From the NCBI GenBank assembly GCA_964595945.1, contig CAZQSL010000025.1, forward strand, positions 1 to 33,336: 33,336 nucleotides of DNA, in the 5' to 3' direction. Shown one piece after another: positions 15,201-21,019 of this stretch. A program made the position numbers and the translations under genes. A model generated the notes under the pieces. That model was given only the letters and a program-made list of their open reading frames with translations. It was not told the DNA's origin and did no database searches. Each line of letters opens with the position of its first letter. The stretch's first letter is position 1. This DNA is from CAZQSL01 sp964595945. GTDB lineage: Bacteria; UBP15; UBA6099; JAJRTR01.

Positions 15201-17691
15201 TTACGTTAATATATGATCTTGAGGCAGAGCTGCCGACGTAATAGTTGATTCTGGGGCTCTGATCCTGCGCGAGACCGGTGAGAGTAAGTCCGCCGCCTTT
15301 TGTAGCGGCGCAGAAAAGACCGTTCGGCCCCATTTCAAAGTCAAGGGAGTGGATCGCCATTGGCATGGCAAATCCGTTGTAATAGGTGTTGACTTCGCCG
15401 ATGGTGTCGGCTTTCCCGAGTTCCACATACATCTTTTTGCCTGATACGATTTCGGCCTGGCAGGCTTTGCAGCTTATGAGAGATAGCACGTCGATTTCGG
15501 TCGGACATCCATCCACTTCGCCCTTTGTCGCCGGTTTGCATGGACAGGTGTCGTATCCATTGAGCACGAGGTCTCCGTCGCAGTCAGCTTCGTCGTCAGC
15601 GAGGTCTGCACTCGAACATCCGAGCAGTTCGCAGCGCTCTTCGTCGGTGGGTTCCGGCACGCAGAAGTCAAGTCCTGCCGCATAGCGTTCGAGCTTGTCT
15701 CCGTCGTACACTGAGTTGCTTGTGAGACTTGCCAGCAGATCAGGGATATTGATAAACAGGCTGATCGGGCCGTATACAGGGATTTCAGGGATGATGATGA
15801 GGTAGTAGGCTCCCTGGTTGTCGCCGTTCATGAGACTCCAGGCATAGCCCGCGAATTTACTGGCGAGCGTGCCGCCTGAGTATTCGCATCCGATCAGGGG
15901 GTACCAGCTTCCGTAGCAGCCATAAGTGATGTCGCCGGTGGTCTGTGTTTTGATGTACAGATTCGATGCGGTGTGGCTGAACTTGAATTCTTCGATCTCC
16001 AGAAATCCCTTGTGAAGGTCTCCAGAACCGAAAAGACTGGGGTCGTTGAATTCGCTGCCGCACCCCGGGGCATTGCCATCCGAGGCGATCGGGCCGCATT
16101 GGGCTTCGATATCGGGTTTGACTGGTCCGTCGTAATCGCAGTGAGTGTTGTTGTCGCCCGCGCATTCGTTGTAAGTACACTCGCAGTTTTTGTCAGTCAG
16201 ACATACGGGGTCGAAGTTGTTGCCGTCCGCCTCCGCGTTTACGACCTGCTGTTCATGAGGCAGTTTGTCTTTGCCATTTGGACAGCATGTGGATGTCGCG
16301 CTGCATGTGGTTTTGATATCATCGACGAAGGACTGTACCATCGGATCTGTGTCGGTAGGTATGAGGTCATAATAAAAATCGCTTACTCCGACGTATGCTT
16401 CGTTGGCTTCTCCGGGGAAAGTCGGATATTGTGGCGAGTGTACGCCTGTCGAGAGGTTTCCGCATGTGTCCCATACCTTGACATGATACGGGAGTTTCCC
16501 GCCGACCCGGTTGAATGCCGTAAACAGCGGGTCCTGCAGATTGACTTTTGTCGTCCAGATTTTCGAGGCAGTGTAAAATGTCGCGTCTACTACATCTGTC
16601 GGGGCGAGTTCCGTCTTAAATCTGACCAGCCCCTGCTTGGTATTGATCGTGTACGATTTGATGCCGAATTTGTCATACATGGCTTTTACCGCAGGCTGTA
16701 CCGGTGTCTGGCAAAGCGGATGTTCGGGCATCCTGAGTCCGTACGTCGCTTCCAGTTCCGCCGCGTCCGGGCGGGCATAGTATATGTCGCAACTGATCGC
16801 CGGCACGCCATTGACCCTTATAAGCGGCTCGCCGGGGATAAACGGAAATTCATTTTCCGCTCCGGGAAACGGATCGATCGAGGGGTAATAGTCGAGTATG
16901 TCCCCTCCGCCTTCGGGGAATCCCTGAACGTTGCATTTGTCATGTTCGCCAACACCATTTTTTGAGCATGAAGGCGCCGGCCACCCGCCCGGCTCGACAC
17001 CGGTATCCGGAGGATATATGTCATTCAGCGGACACGCCGTGCCCCACGGACATGGCATGTTGTACGGTATTCCGACCTTCGCCACATAAGCGACACAAAT
17101 GGGATCGACGCTTCCGGTGTAGCACCTCCTGTTGGGCGCTGGAGGCACATCGGCTTCGCTGTATACGGAACTGAATGGAGAAACAAGAACCGGTCTGGTG
17201 GATGTGTAATACTGCTTGTAGAAATTTGTACCCGAATTTTTTACAATAAGCACTTCACGCGTGAAACTGTCGACGGGGATGCCCGTGCCATGTCTGGTGC
17301 CATCCCAGTTGTTGGTATACCAGTTGGCTCCGCCATTGAGCGTAAAGGATAATTCCATGTGCGCGACACGTTGCATCGAAGGAGTCATCTCGTCACCCGC
17401 GCCGCCCTTGGTTTCCGCATCGACCCTGATCTCCGCGAGTTCGTTGATGAACGGAGCCTCACGTACTGTCCAGATATTCGTAATGATGGGCGGATCGCCT
17501 TTGCCCATCGGATAGTCTCTCGTGTAGTTGGTAAGATCAGGCACGGCAGCGCCATACTTGAGCCGTAGCGACTGATACATGCACATCGGCTTGGGCTCCA
17601 GCAGCCAGTGCGACTGCGCAACCTTTCCGGCTCCACTAATCACCGCAATGGCCAGCAGTGCCACTATCAAATGTCTCGCCCTGGTACGCAT
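9298..17691 (-). CDS. Giant secreted fibronectin-III/Ca-binding repeat protein (2797 aa)
   Basis: It starts with a Sec-type signal (MRTRARHLIVALLAIAVISGAGKVAQS) and a GGAGG site 6 bases before the ATG. Residues ~30-800 form a cysteine-rich head without clear homology that I can name, including a thrombospondin-3-like site near 700 (DCDGDLVLNGYDTCPC). From ~840 to ~2600 about ten fibronectin-III-like domains follow, recognisable by repeated GY.VYR and YYYKI.AVD.NGN strands. Several are interrupted by inserts: DGVDDDKDGIVDEG near 1000, a doubled MopE-type DGIDNDGDGLIDED near 1530-1570, DGIDNDGDKYVDD near 2105, DSDGVPNAKDDCPC near 2165, and cysteine-rich CQCTADTDC/CQCTASTQC modules near 1460-1520. 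The C-terminus (~2630-2797) contains two related units, GWNLISIP...GKGIWVY and GWNLIGNP...GKGFWVKM. It is probably a large calcium-stabilised, disulfide-bonded cell-surface or released protein used in adhesion or matrix; the ligand is unknown. It is monocistronic, with its own promoter and terminator. Confidence 0.85.
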   Translation of the reverse strand: MRTRARHLIVALLAIAVISGAGKVAQSHWLLEPKPMCMYQSLRLKYGAAVPDLTNYTRDYPMGKGDPPIITNIWTVREAPFINELAEIRVDAETKGGAGDEMTPSMQRVAHMELSFTLNGGANWYTNNWDGTRHGTGIPVDSFTREVLIVKNSGTNFYKQYYTSTRPVLVSPFSSVYSEADVPPAPNRRCYTGSVDPICVAYVAKVGIPYNMPCPWGTACPLNDIYPPDTGVEPGGWPAPSCSKNGVGEHDKCNVQGFPEGGGDILDYYPSIDPFPGAENEFPFIPGEPLIRVNGVPAISCDIYYARPDAAELEATYGLRMPEHPLCQTPVQPAVKAMYDKFGIKSYTINTKQGLVRFKTELAPTDVVDATFYTASKIWTTKVNLQDPLFTAFNRVGGKLPYHVKVWDTCGNLSTGVHSPQYPTFPGEANEAYVGVSDFYYDLIPTDTDPMVQSFVDDIKTTCSATSTCCPNGKDKLPHEQQVVNAEADGNNFDPVCLTDKNCECTYNECAGDNNTHCDYDGPVKPDIEAQCGPIASDGNAPGCGSEFNDPSLFGSGDLHKGFLEIEEFKFSHTASNLYIKTQTTGDITYGCYGSWYPLIGCEYSGGTLASKFAGYAWSLMNGDNQGAYYLIIIPEIPVYGPISLFINIPDLLASLTSNSVYDGDKLERYAAGLDFCVPEPTDEERCELLGCSSADLADDEADCDGDLVLNGYDTCPCKPATKGEVDGCPTEIDVLSLISCKACQAEIVSGKKMYVELGKADTIGEVNTYYNGFAMPMAIHSLDFEMGPNGLFCAATKGGGLTLTGLAQDQSPRINYYVGSSASRSYINVTTDYTAPVPPTDLEVCLGRCDEADRTDTIDNDGDIAALEPNSDMRVEEGYLPTSTQGEIKWRESVFNNDGLRSNLMDLGGYQIEISRGRIGPYQTYHVMCDPVLDTSGDCWGMLPTPRPAPELDEPYDGILSPEIRTRFPAPYDETQPLTGYGFPGETIACVIDTDCDPPGDGVDDDKDGIVDEGCLALNCSDDSTQLAADGQEYWLRVRAFDMPKDGPATGTTVMNFSEYTPPLSIKILRNTVPPSPTDVVESYVMNDGGSAKIVWNPNTETDMGGYAVYRCPANPVDAVIKTIDGTLDAYCSDPANYRQAHKNILDKLTGYYVDQGFGFRETGIGTGGSTPTQYIPTCSLQNTAGEFIKDDNCNWTLADDVGIDGAAGTGDVGEGDELPTPGEPHAYEWVDCSWISSASGPNPDLQWCGNISASDTAWLSDPAAVMYSTDTMPMKTLDVSALPGYNPAIHPPVLFYNGLIDGYKYHYFVRSIDRPYAGDGADNPGTCNNGVNTFDPATKEGCVNPIAGRNCDDKRITYDWPAGGNCSVIDPATFSSIVYTMVPADTQPPQKPQGLVLQSNREGTAVTMSWNMASTDRTVDHFNIYRSLDKNNLYACVRGGCDTPPYTDGCQCTADTDCHTGHACEIPYKICTNSPYYSVAPTTIGCSGDSNRAPGCQCTASTQCAAGYSCDNNITICKPGAGYTPTPNDGIDNDGDGLIDEDVIHTLTAGNGIDEDGDGLIDEDTGLVNTGEASWLVGGCPTFSYPFNSPDNTSNQERIYNKSFTDHSVVRDKTYFYRIAGVDKAVYDPYDGTPTDKDPPPPNEGPWSDSSIITSPDSQAPSMVIGACTHPISHNAMPCSGITDETFCPQQGGSDLYGNQLSVWWLRNNDSDVLGYNVYRAEDANSLGYEPAASAFKKVSTALIAQTAATAATQTICFKDKNIDNGVDFYYAVTAIDKNGNETSFSEINGPVQAHDTIAPMTPPWGTQGGISSDINGTKLTVKWEEHDDYGYYSDAQGVKQAFPTEIDFDHFEVYRSSNDDICEESEICGKAANSSTSTFKNGYCSTNKDCATGSSCTSSGICCKTGACCTDTVTDSILVDNAVTLDNQYYYCVRSVDINGNRSTYSTATGATPKDSVPPLPPTGLNATSLSDGRIGLGWRKSEQSDTAGYQIYWSTSPTGTYSAIDLLTTDTGYTTVTNLVGQAVKIVASLSFIDNRDRIIGMTYYYKIAAVDTNGNISQLSDYVSIAPTVMDTTAPVAPSNVYARAGYDKGESGSEKTDGIDNDGDKYVDDTNLPNGIEIYWGRSTEPDVTNYAIYRSGPSPISGCTCNVTDSPQGDCDSDGVPNAKDDCPCTIVSPLTNQFGTYSLIKSLDPGAAKCGTSVTYPADSTQAETCTYKDPKPTETEGLCSNTMYWYTIVPIDSVGNVAAIDKSVASPAIPTPQADSASPDKPDKPVVVATQSGDSLVVKFKENPTTAANSDLSGYTIYRDTKSTGAFSTVAAILNDTSKIAHCDKANTAPCYCDQADPSYACYNDISVEQGKRYYYKITAFDVDGNESDKSDFSYGTASPTNPNPVSNLTTRPASDNPNQLRITWSAGNMLSNPDIAGFSLYRATTSGTSATWQIIDPDPSTPAVEKFRQEYYVDNALNSFTTYWYKVVTNRVDGKNSDDTEACGVPGEDIFAPNRPAGLRTLALNTGAKLSWTENNETDLAGYNVFRASQKNGTYTKVNTDLITKPSYIDTGLLNNTLYYYCVTAVDNSESHDTAGCYTDIAADESPCSVPVGVSPSSSGTSTSSRPLSLDRGWNLISIPAVKASGGTVSITRPDSTRSLDLYGHISTSGYSRITPDTPTPSEDLAGKGIWVYADNDGENIEVTGSLNLDQTSDIQVSAGWNLIGNPMLNDLEWDDVNVTVSLDNGLSFVPLSQAISSSIITNTLLFDPVAAAYRTLNTGQNLTWGKGFWVKMSQTAIIRFSK
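12985..13105 (-). repeat. Tandem MopE/thrombospondin-3-like Ca-binding duplication inside the FN3 giant gene
   Basis: Two near-identical copies encode DGIDNDGDGLIDED and NGIDEDGDGLIDED, separated by about 10 residues. The alternating Asp ligands fit EF-hand-like calcium loops as in MopE-type putative metal-binding motifs. The near-identical DNA indicates a recent tandem duplication within the third fibronectin-III-like domain. Confidence 0.7.
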
Positions 17692-17709
17692 GTATGGCCT
17701 CCAGAAAAA

Positions 17710-17743
17710 GGGTGCAATTCACCCTTGATAATTATCCCATAAT
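17710..17743. promoter_or_regulatory. Two dyads between promoter and start of the FN3 giant gene
   Basis: ATTATCCCATAAT (17731-17743) is a perfect 5-3-5 dyad lying at the expected transcription start. GGGTGCAATTCACCC (17710-17724) has 5-bp arms and lies in the leader just before the ribosome-binding site. They could be operator half-site pairs or a leader hairpin; binding is inferred from position only. Confidence 0.35.
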
Positions 17744-17747
17744 AACC

Positions 17748-17775
17748 ATTGTACGCTTTTCACCGGAATTGTAAA
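17748..17775 (-). promoter_or_regulatory. Sigma-70-like promoter of the FN3 giant gene
   Basis: On the minus strand TTTACA (17770-17775) and TACAAT (17748-17753) are 16 bases apart, each one mismatch from consensus. The region between nuoH and the giant gene is otherwise AT-rich. The leader would be about 50 bases. Confidence 0.65.
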
Positions 17776-17810
17776 TGTTTATATTTATGGCCATTTTCAG
17801 AAATACTGCT

Positions 17811-18884
17811 TCACCGCGCCACTGCGCCATACTTCACGGTCAGACAAAACCCGGTCGCCACAATATTGAATAGCGCAAGAGGCAACATCACCCTCCACCC
17901 AAGCCTCATCAACTGATCATACCTGAATCTCGGCAGCGTCCACCTCACCCAAATGAACATGAAAGCAAACAGTGCCGTCTTCCCCGTAAACACGCCGATC
18001 TGCGTCAGCGCCCTGACCAGCGGGTCCCACCCCTCCATCGACACAAACGGCAACTGCCACCCGCCAAGAAATATCGTCGTCATCAGCGCCGCGCTCGTCA
18101 CCATGTTCGAATACTCACCCATGTAAAACATCGCGAATTTCATGCTGCTGTACTCCACATGGTACCCCGCGACCAGCTCCGACTCACTCTCCGGCAGATC
18201 AAACGGCACCCTGTTAGTCTCCGCAAACGACGCCACCACAAATATCAGCGCACCCAGCGGCTGCACGAAAATCCCCCACCTCGGCAGCCACGGCAGCCAC
18301 GACACCACCCCGCTCTGCGCCTCCACCATCCCGCCAAGCGTCAGACTCTCATACACCATCAGCACTCCAATGACACTCAGTCCCATCGCAAGTTCATAAC
18401 TGATCACCTGCGCCGACGCCCTCAGCCCCCCAAGCAGCGAATATTTGTTATTCGACGCCCAACCAGATATTATTATCCCGTATATGCTGATCGAAACAAT
18501 GGCAAATATATACAAAATTCCAATATTGGTCTCTCCAACCTGCAGCGCCGTACTATGTCCTGCCACCGATATTTCCGACCCGAACGGCACGGCCGCAAAA
18601 GTGATGAAGGCAGGCACCATCACAAGTATCGGCGCAAGCACATACAGCGGCCTGTTCACATGATCCGGTATCACATCTTCCTTAAACAGAAATTTGATCC
18701 CGTCAGCAAGCGGCTGGAGTATCCCCCACGGCCCACACCGGTTTGGCCCCACACGATCCTGCATAAATGCGCAAAGCCGTCTTTCCGCAAATCCATAATA
18801 AGCCACCGCCGTGATCACCACAGTGAACACCACGACAATCTTAACGGAAGTAATCAACAGATAAAATATCGCTGCCTTGTCCAT
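17811..18884 (-). CDS. nuoH: NADH-quinone oxidoreductase subunit H
   Basis: A 357-residue polytopic protein (about eight membrane helices) that links the hydrophilic arm of complex I to the membrane arm and forms part of the quinone chamber. Family signatures are strong: AERRLCAFMQDRVGPNRCGP, GILQPLADGIKFLFKED, then FAETNRVPFDLPESESELV and GYHVEYSSMKFAMFYMGEY around the quinone-access loop, and FIWVRWTLPRFRYDQLMRLGW near the end. Length is normal. It follows nuoF by 48 bases. NuoG and the other membrane subunits are absent from both sides. A membrane subunit of a related group-4 hydrogenase-like complex is conceivable, but the acidic NuoH loops favour true complex I. Confidence 0.93.
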   Translation of the reverse strand: MDKAAIFYLLITSVKIVVVFTVVITAVAYYGFAERRLCAFMQDRVGPNRCGPWGILQPLADGIKFLFKEDVIPDHVNRPLYVLAPILVMVPAFITFAAVPFGSEISVAGHSTALQVGETNIGILYIFAIVSISIYGIIISGWASNNKYSLLGGLRASAQVISYELAMGLSVIGVLMVYESLTLGGMVEAQSGVVSWLPWLPRWGIFVQPLGALIFVVASFAETNRVPFDLPESESELVAGYHVEYSSMKFAMFYMGEYSNMVTSAALMTTIFLGGWQLPFVSMEGWDPLVRALTQIGVFTGKTALFAFMFIWVRWTLPRFRYDQLMRLGWRVMLPLALFNIVATGFCLTVKYGAVAR

Positions 18885-18932
18885 AATTGCACTTCGGTTA
18901 CATTCCGTATTTCATTGCGTCTACAAACGTCT

Positions 18933-20180
18933 TCAATGTATCATTTCCTCAAATTCAGACCTGAATTTCTTCAGAAACCCCTCTGTCGGCATAGCTGCCG
19001 CATCACCGAGCGGACAGATTGTCCTGCCCTTGATATTGTCACATGTCCTGAGTATAAGATCAATATCGCCACTGCGACCCTCACCCGCAAGTATCCGCCT
19101 CATAATCCTCGCCATCCATGCCACTCCCTCACGGCATGGCGTACACTGCCCACAGCTTTCATGCGCATAAAAATCAAGCAGCCGGCCCGCAATCTTGACC
19201 ATCGAAACACTATCATCCATCACTATTATTCCGCCCGAACCCGCCATCGTCCCTATTTTTGCAAGCGAGTCGAAATCCATCGGGACCTCTATCTCATCCG
19301 GTGTCAGCACCGGCGCTGACGAGCCTCCCGGGATCACGGCCTTGAGCTTCCCGCCATCCCTGACCCCGCCGGCAAGTTCCATGATATCACGCAACGGCGT
19401 CCCAAGCGGCAACTCGAATATCCCCGGCCTGTTCACATGCCCGCTCACGCCGAATAGCCTCGTCCCTCCATTATTTTCGGTACCGATCGCCGCAAACCAC
19501 TCACTGCCCTTTTCGATTATCCTCGGCACATTCGCGAGCGTCTCGACATTGTTCACAACCGTCGGGCCGTCAAAAAGCCCCACAATCGCCGGAAACGGCG
19601 GCTTGAGGCGCGGCATCCCCCTCTTCCCTTCGAGCGACTCGATCAGGCCTGTTTCCTCGCCGCATATATACGCGCCCGCTCCGCGGTGCACCGTCACATC
19701 GCACGCAAACCCGCTCCCTAAAATATTTTTTCCCAGCAATCCCTTAGCATAAGCCTCATTAACCGCTTCATCCAAAATCCTTGCCTGCTTTACAAATTCC
19801 CCGCGTATATATATGTATGAATACCTTATCCCTATCGCAAAACACGCAATCGCCATACCCTCGACAAGCAGATGCGGATCGCGCTCCATAATATATCTGT
19901 CCTTGAATGTCCCCGGCTCTCCCTCATCGGCATTGCAGCAAAGATATTTCGGCCTGGCGGAATTGACCGGCACAAAACTCCACTTCAACCCAGTCGGAAA
20001 TCCCGCGCCTCCCCTTCCCCTCAACCCCGATTTCTTGATCTCGTCAATCACTTGTGATGGAGTCCAGCCGCCCAGCACCTTTTTGAGCGACTCATACGCG
20101 CCGCGCTCCAGCGCCGTGTCGATTTCCCTCTGACCCTCATCACCCATGTTGCATGTAATAATCTTCAGCTCTTCAACCAT
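18933..20180 (-). CDS. nuoF: NADH-quinone oxidoreductase subunit F (NADH-binding, 51 kDa type)
   Basis: A 415-residue soluble subunit that binds NADH, FMN and the N3 iron-sulfur cluster at the electron-entry tip of complex I. Signatures: GLRGRGGAGFPTGLKW and YLCCNADEGEPGTFKDR for FMN/NADH binding, GAGAYICGEETGLIESLEGKRG, and the C-terminal cluster motif ESCGQCTPCREG with a fourth Cys in GRTICPLGD. It overlaps nuoE by 8 bases, typical of the nuoE-nuoF pair. The same subunit type occurs in NAD-reducing and electron-bifurcating hydrogenases and formate dehydrogenases, but those forms usually carry extra ferredoxin domains that are absent here. GAGAGAGA just before the ATG may serve as ribosome-binding site. 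Confidence 0.95.
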   Translation of the reverse strand: MVEELKIITCNMGDEGQREIDTALERGAYESLKKVLGGWTPSQVIDEIKKSGLRGRGGAGFPTGLKWSFVPVNSARPKYLCCNADEGEPGTFKDRYIMERDPHLLVEGMAIACFAIGIRYSYIYIRGEFVKQARILDEAVNEAYAKGLLGKNILGSGFACDVTVHRGAGAYICGEETGLIESLEGKRGMPRLKPPFPAIVGLFDGPTVVNNVETLANVPRIIEKGSEWFAAIGTENNGGTRLFGVSGHVNRPGIFELPLGTPLRDIMELAGGVRDGGKLKAVIPGGSSAPVLTPDEIEVPMDFDSLAKIGTMAGSGGIIVMDDSVSMVKIAGRLLDFYAHESCGQCTPCREGVAWMARIMRRILAGEGRSGDIDLILRTCDNIKGRTICPLGDAAAMPTEGFLKKFRSEFEEMIH

Positions 20181-20649
20181 TCTCTCTCAAATCTTCCAGA
20201 ATTGTATCAATTATGCCTTCGGTAAGATTTTCATAATAATCATCGTTGATCTGCATGACCGGCGCCATCCCGCAAGCTCCGAGACACTCCACCCTACTCA
20301 GTGTGAACATTCCGTCTCCGGTAGTCTCTCCCGCACCGATACCGAGTTTCTTCGCGAGGTATTCAAAAATATGATCCGCTCCGAGCAATGAGCACGATAC
20401 ATTGGTGCAGACTTGTATGTGAAACTGGCCGGGTTGCCTGTGATTATACATCGTGTAAAAAGTCGAAACGGCATGTACCTTCGTCACTGGCAGCCCGAGC
20501 ATGATGGCAAGTGATTCCTCTACCTCACTCGATATGTACCCGAATTCTGCCTGCGCGATATGCAGCGCCGGCAGCAGCATCGCCTGCGCGTCTGGATACC
20601 TCGGACGCATTTCGTTGATCTTATTCACTACCGACTCGCTAAGTTTCAT
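20173..20649 (-). CDS. nuoE: NADH-quinone oxidoreductase subunit E (24 kDa type)
   Basis: A thioredoxin-fold subunit carrying the [2Fe-2S] N1a cluster, paired with NuoF. Ligands are visible as VCTNVSC (C-x4-C) and ECLGAC (C-x3-C). The fold segments QAEFGYISSEVEESLA and VSTFYTMYNHRQPGQF are typical. I chose ATG-20649 (MKLSESVVNKINE, 158 residues) because homologues usually start about this far before the RYPDAQ segment. Longer forms are possible: TTG at 20682, which has GGAG 8 bases upstream, or TTG at 20712. The 3' end overlaps nuoF by 8 bases. No clear promoter was found in the 360 bases upstream. Confidence 0.92.
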   Translation of the reverse strand: MKLSESVVNKINEMRPRYPDAQAMLLPALHIAQAEFGYISSEVEESLAIMLGLPVTKVHAVSTFYTMYNHRQPGQFHIQVCTNVSCSLLGADHIFEYLAKKLGIGAGETTGDGMFTLSRVECLGACGMAPVMQINDDYYENLTEGIIDTILEDLRENG

Positions 20650-20898
20650 GAATGTTTCGTTCCCGTTTTCAAACAATCTCAACCCAAATTCTCCGATATA
20701 GTACGATTGCAAGAATATAACTGATAATAATCACAAATAGTTCCGGCGACATCATAGGCCGATAACAACGTCAATCCTGATGGTTACGGTTTTTGGGTTT
20801 GTCTTCATGGAAACAATATATTGATACGCTGACGGGTTTGATGACAACTGCCACACATTTCACAAAGCCGCTCATTTCAGGTTGGGTCAATCTTGAGC

Positions 20899-20915
20899 AA
20901 CATGAGCTTCAATGG
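20899..20915 (+). repeat. 17-bp exact repeat of 587-603 (inverted orientation)
   Basis: AACATGAGCTTCAATGG occurs here on the plus strand and at 587-603 on the minus strand. Extending upstream, 20 of 21 bases match (GAGCAACAT versus GAGAAACAT). In one frame both copies read HELQW, in another NMSFNG. They may be traces of the same element or gene family. Confidence 0.4.
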
Positions 20916-20935
20916 ATACATACCGACTCGCATTC

Positions 20936-20964
20936 ATCCCGAATTCTGCAATAGAATTCGGGAT
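20936..20964. repeat. 12-bp perfect-stem hairpin
   Basis: ATCCCGAATTCT (20936-20947) and AGAATTCGGGAT (20953-20964) flank the 5-base loop GCAAT. It sits 56 bases after the stop of the PorV-like gene. No T-run follows on either strand, so it may end porV transcription without a classical U-tract, or be a REP-like or element-end sequence. Confidence 0.6.
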
Positions 20965-21019
20965 TCATACAAGTAACTGATTAGCCTCGAAAATGGACAA
21001 CGATTATGCTCCAACCCGT

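Larger units (their letters stand above)
20713..21019. other. Intergenic region between porV-like gene and nuoE, with element remnants
   Basis: About 300 bases without a convincing gene. It contains a strong 12-bp hairpin (20936-20964) and a 17-base exact match (20899-20915) to the coding remnant at 485-616. Two overlapping short plus-strand frames end here (a 37-codon frame from ATG-20841 and MSFNGYIPTRIHPEF... from 20902), but neither has a ribosome-binding site. The nuo operon promoter should lie here on the minus strand; several AT-rich boxes exist but no well-spaced pair. Confidence 0.5.

Noticed and set aside
15973..16965. 330-codon plus-strand ORF inside the FN3 giant gene
   Set aside because: It is antisense to a long gene with clear domains; long antisense frames are expected from its GC-biased codon use.
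18159..19319. 386-codon plus-strand ORF across nuoH and nuoF
   Set aside because: Its translation is rich in His, Arg and Pro and mirrors the complement of two well-identified genes and their spacer.
20841..20954. 37-codon plus-strand small protein upstream of nuoE
   Set aside because: It has no Shine-Dalgarno and its end lies inside the hairpin; coding-like texture is better explained by a remnant.
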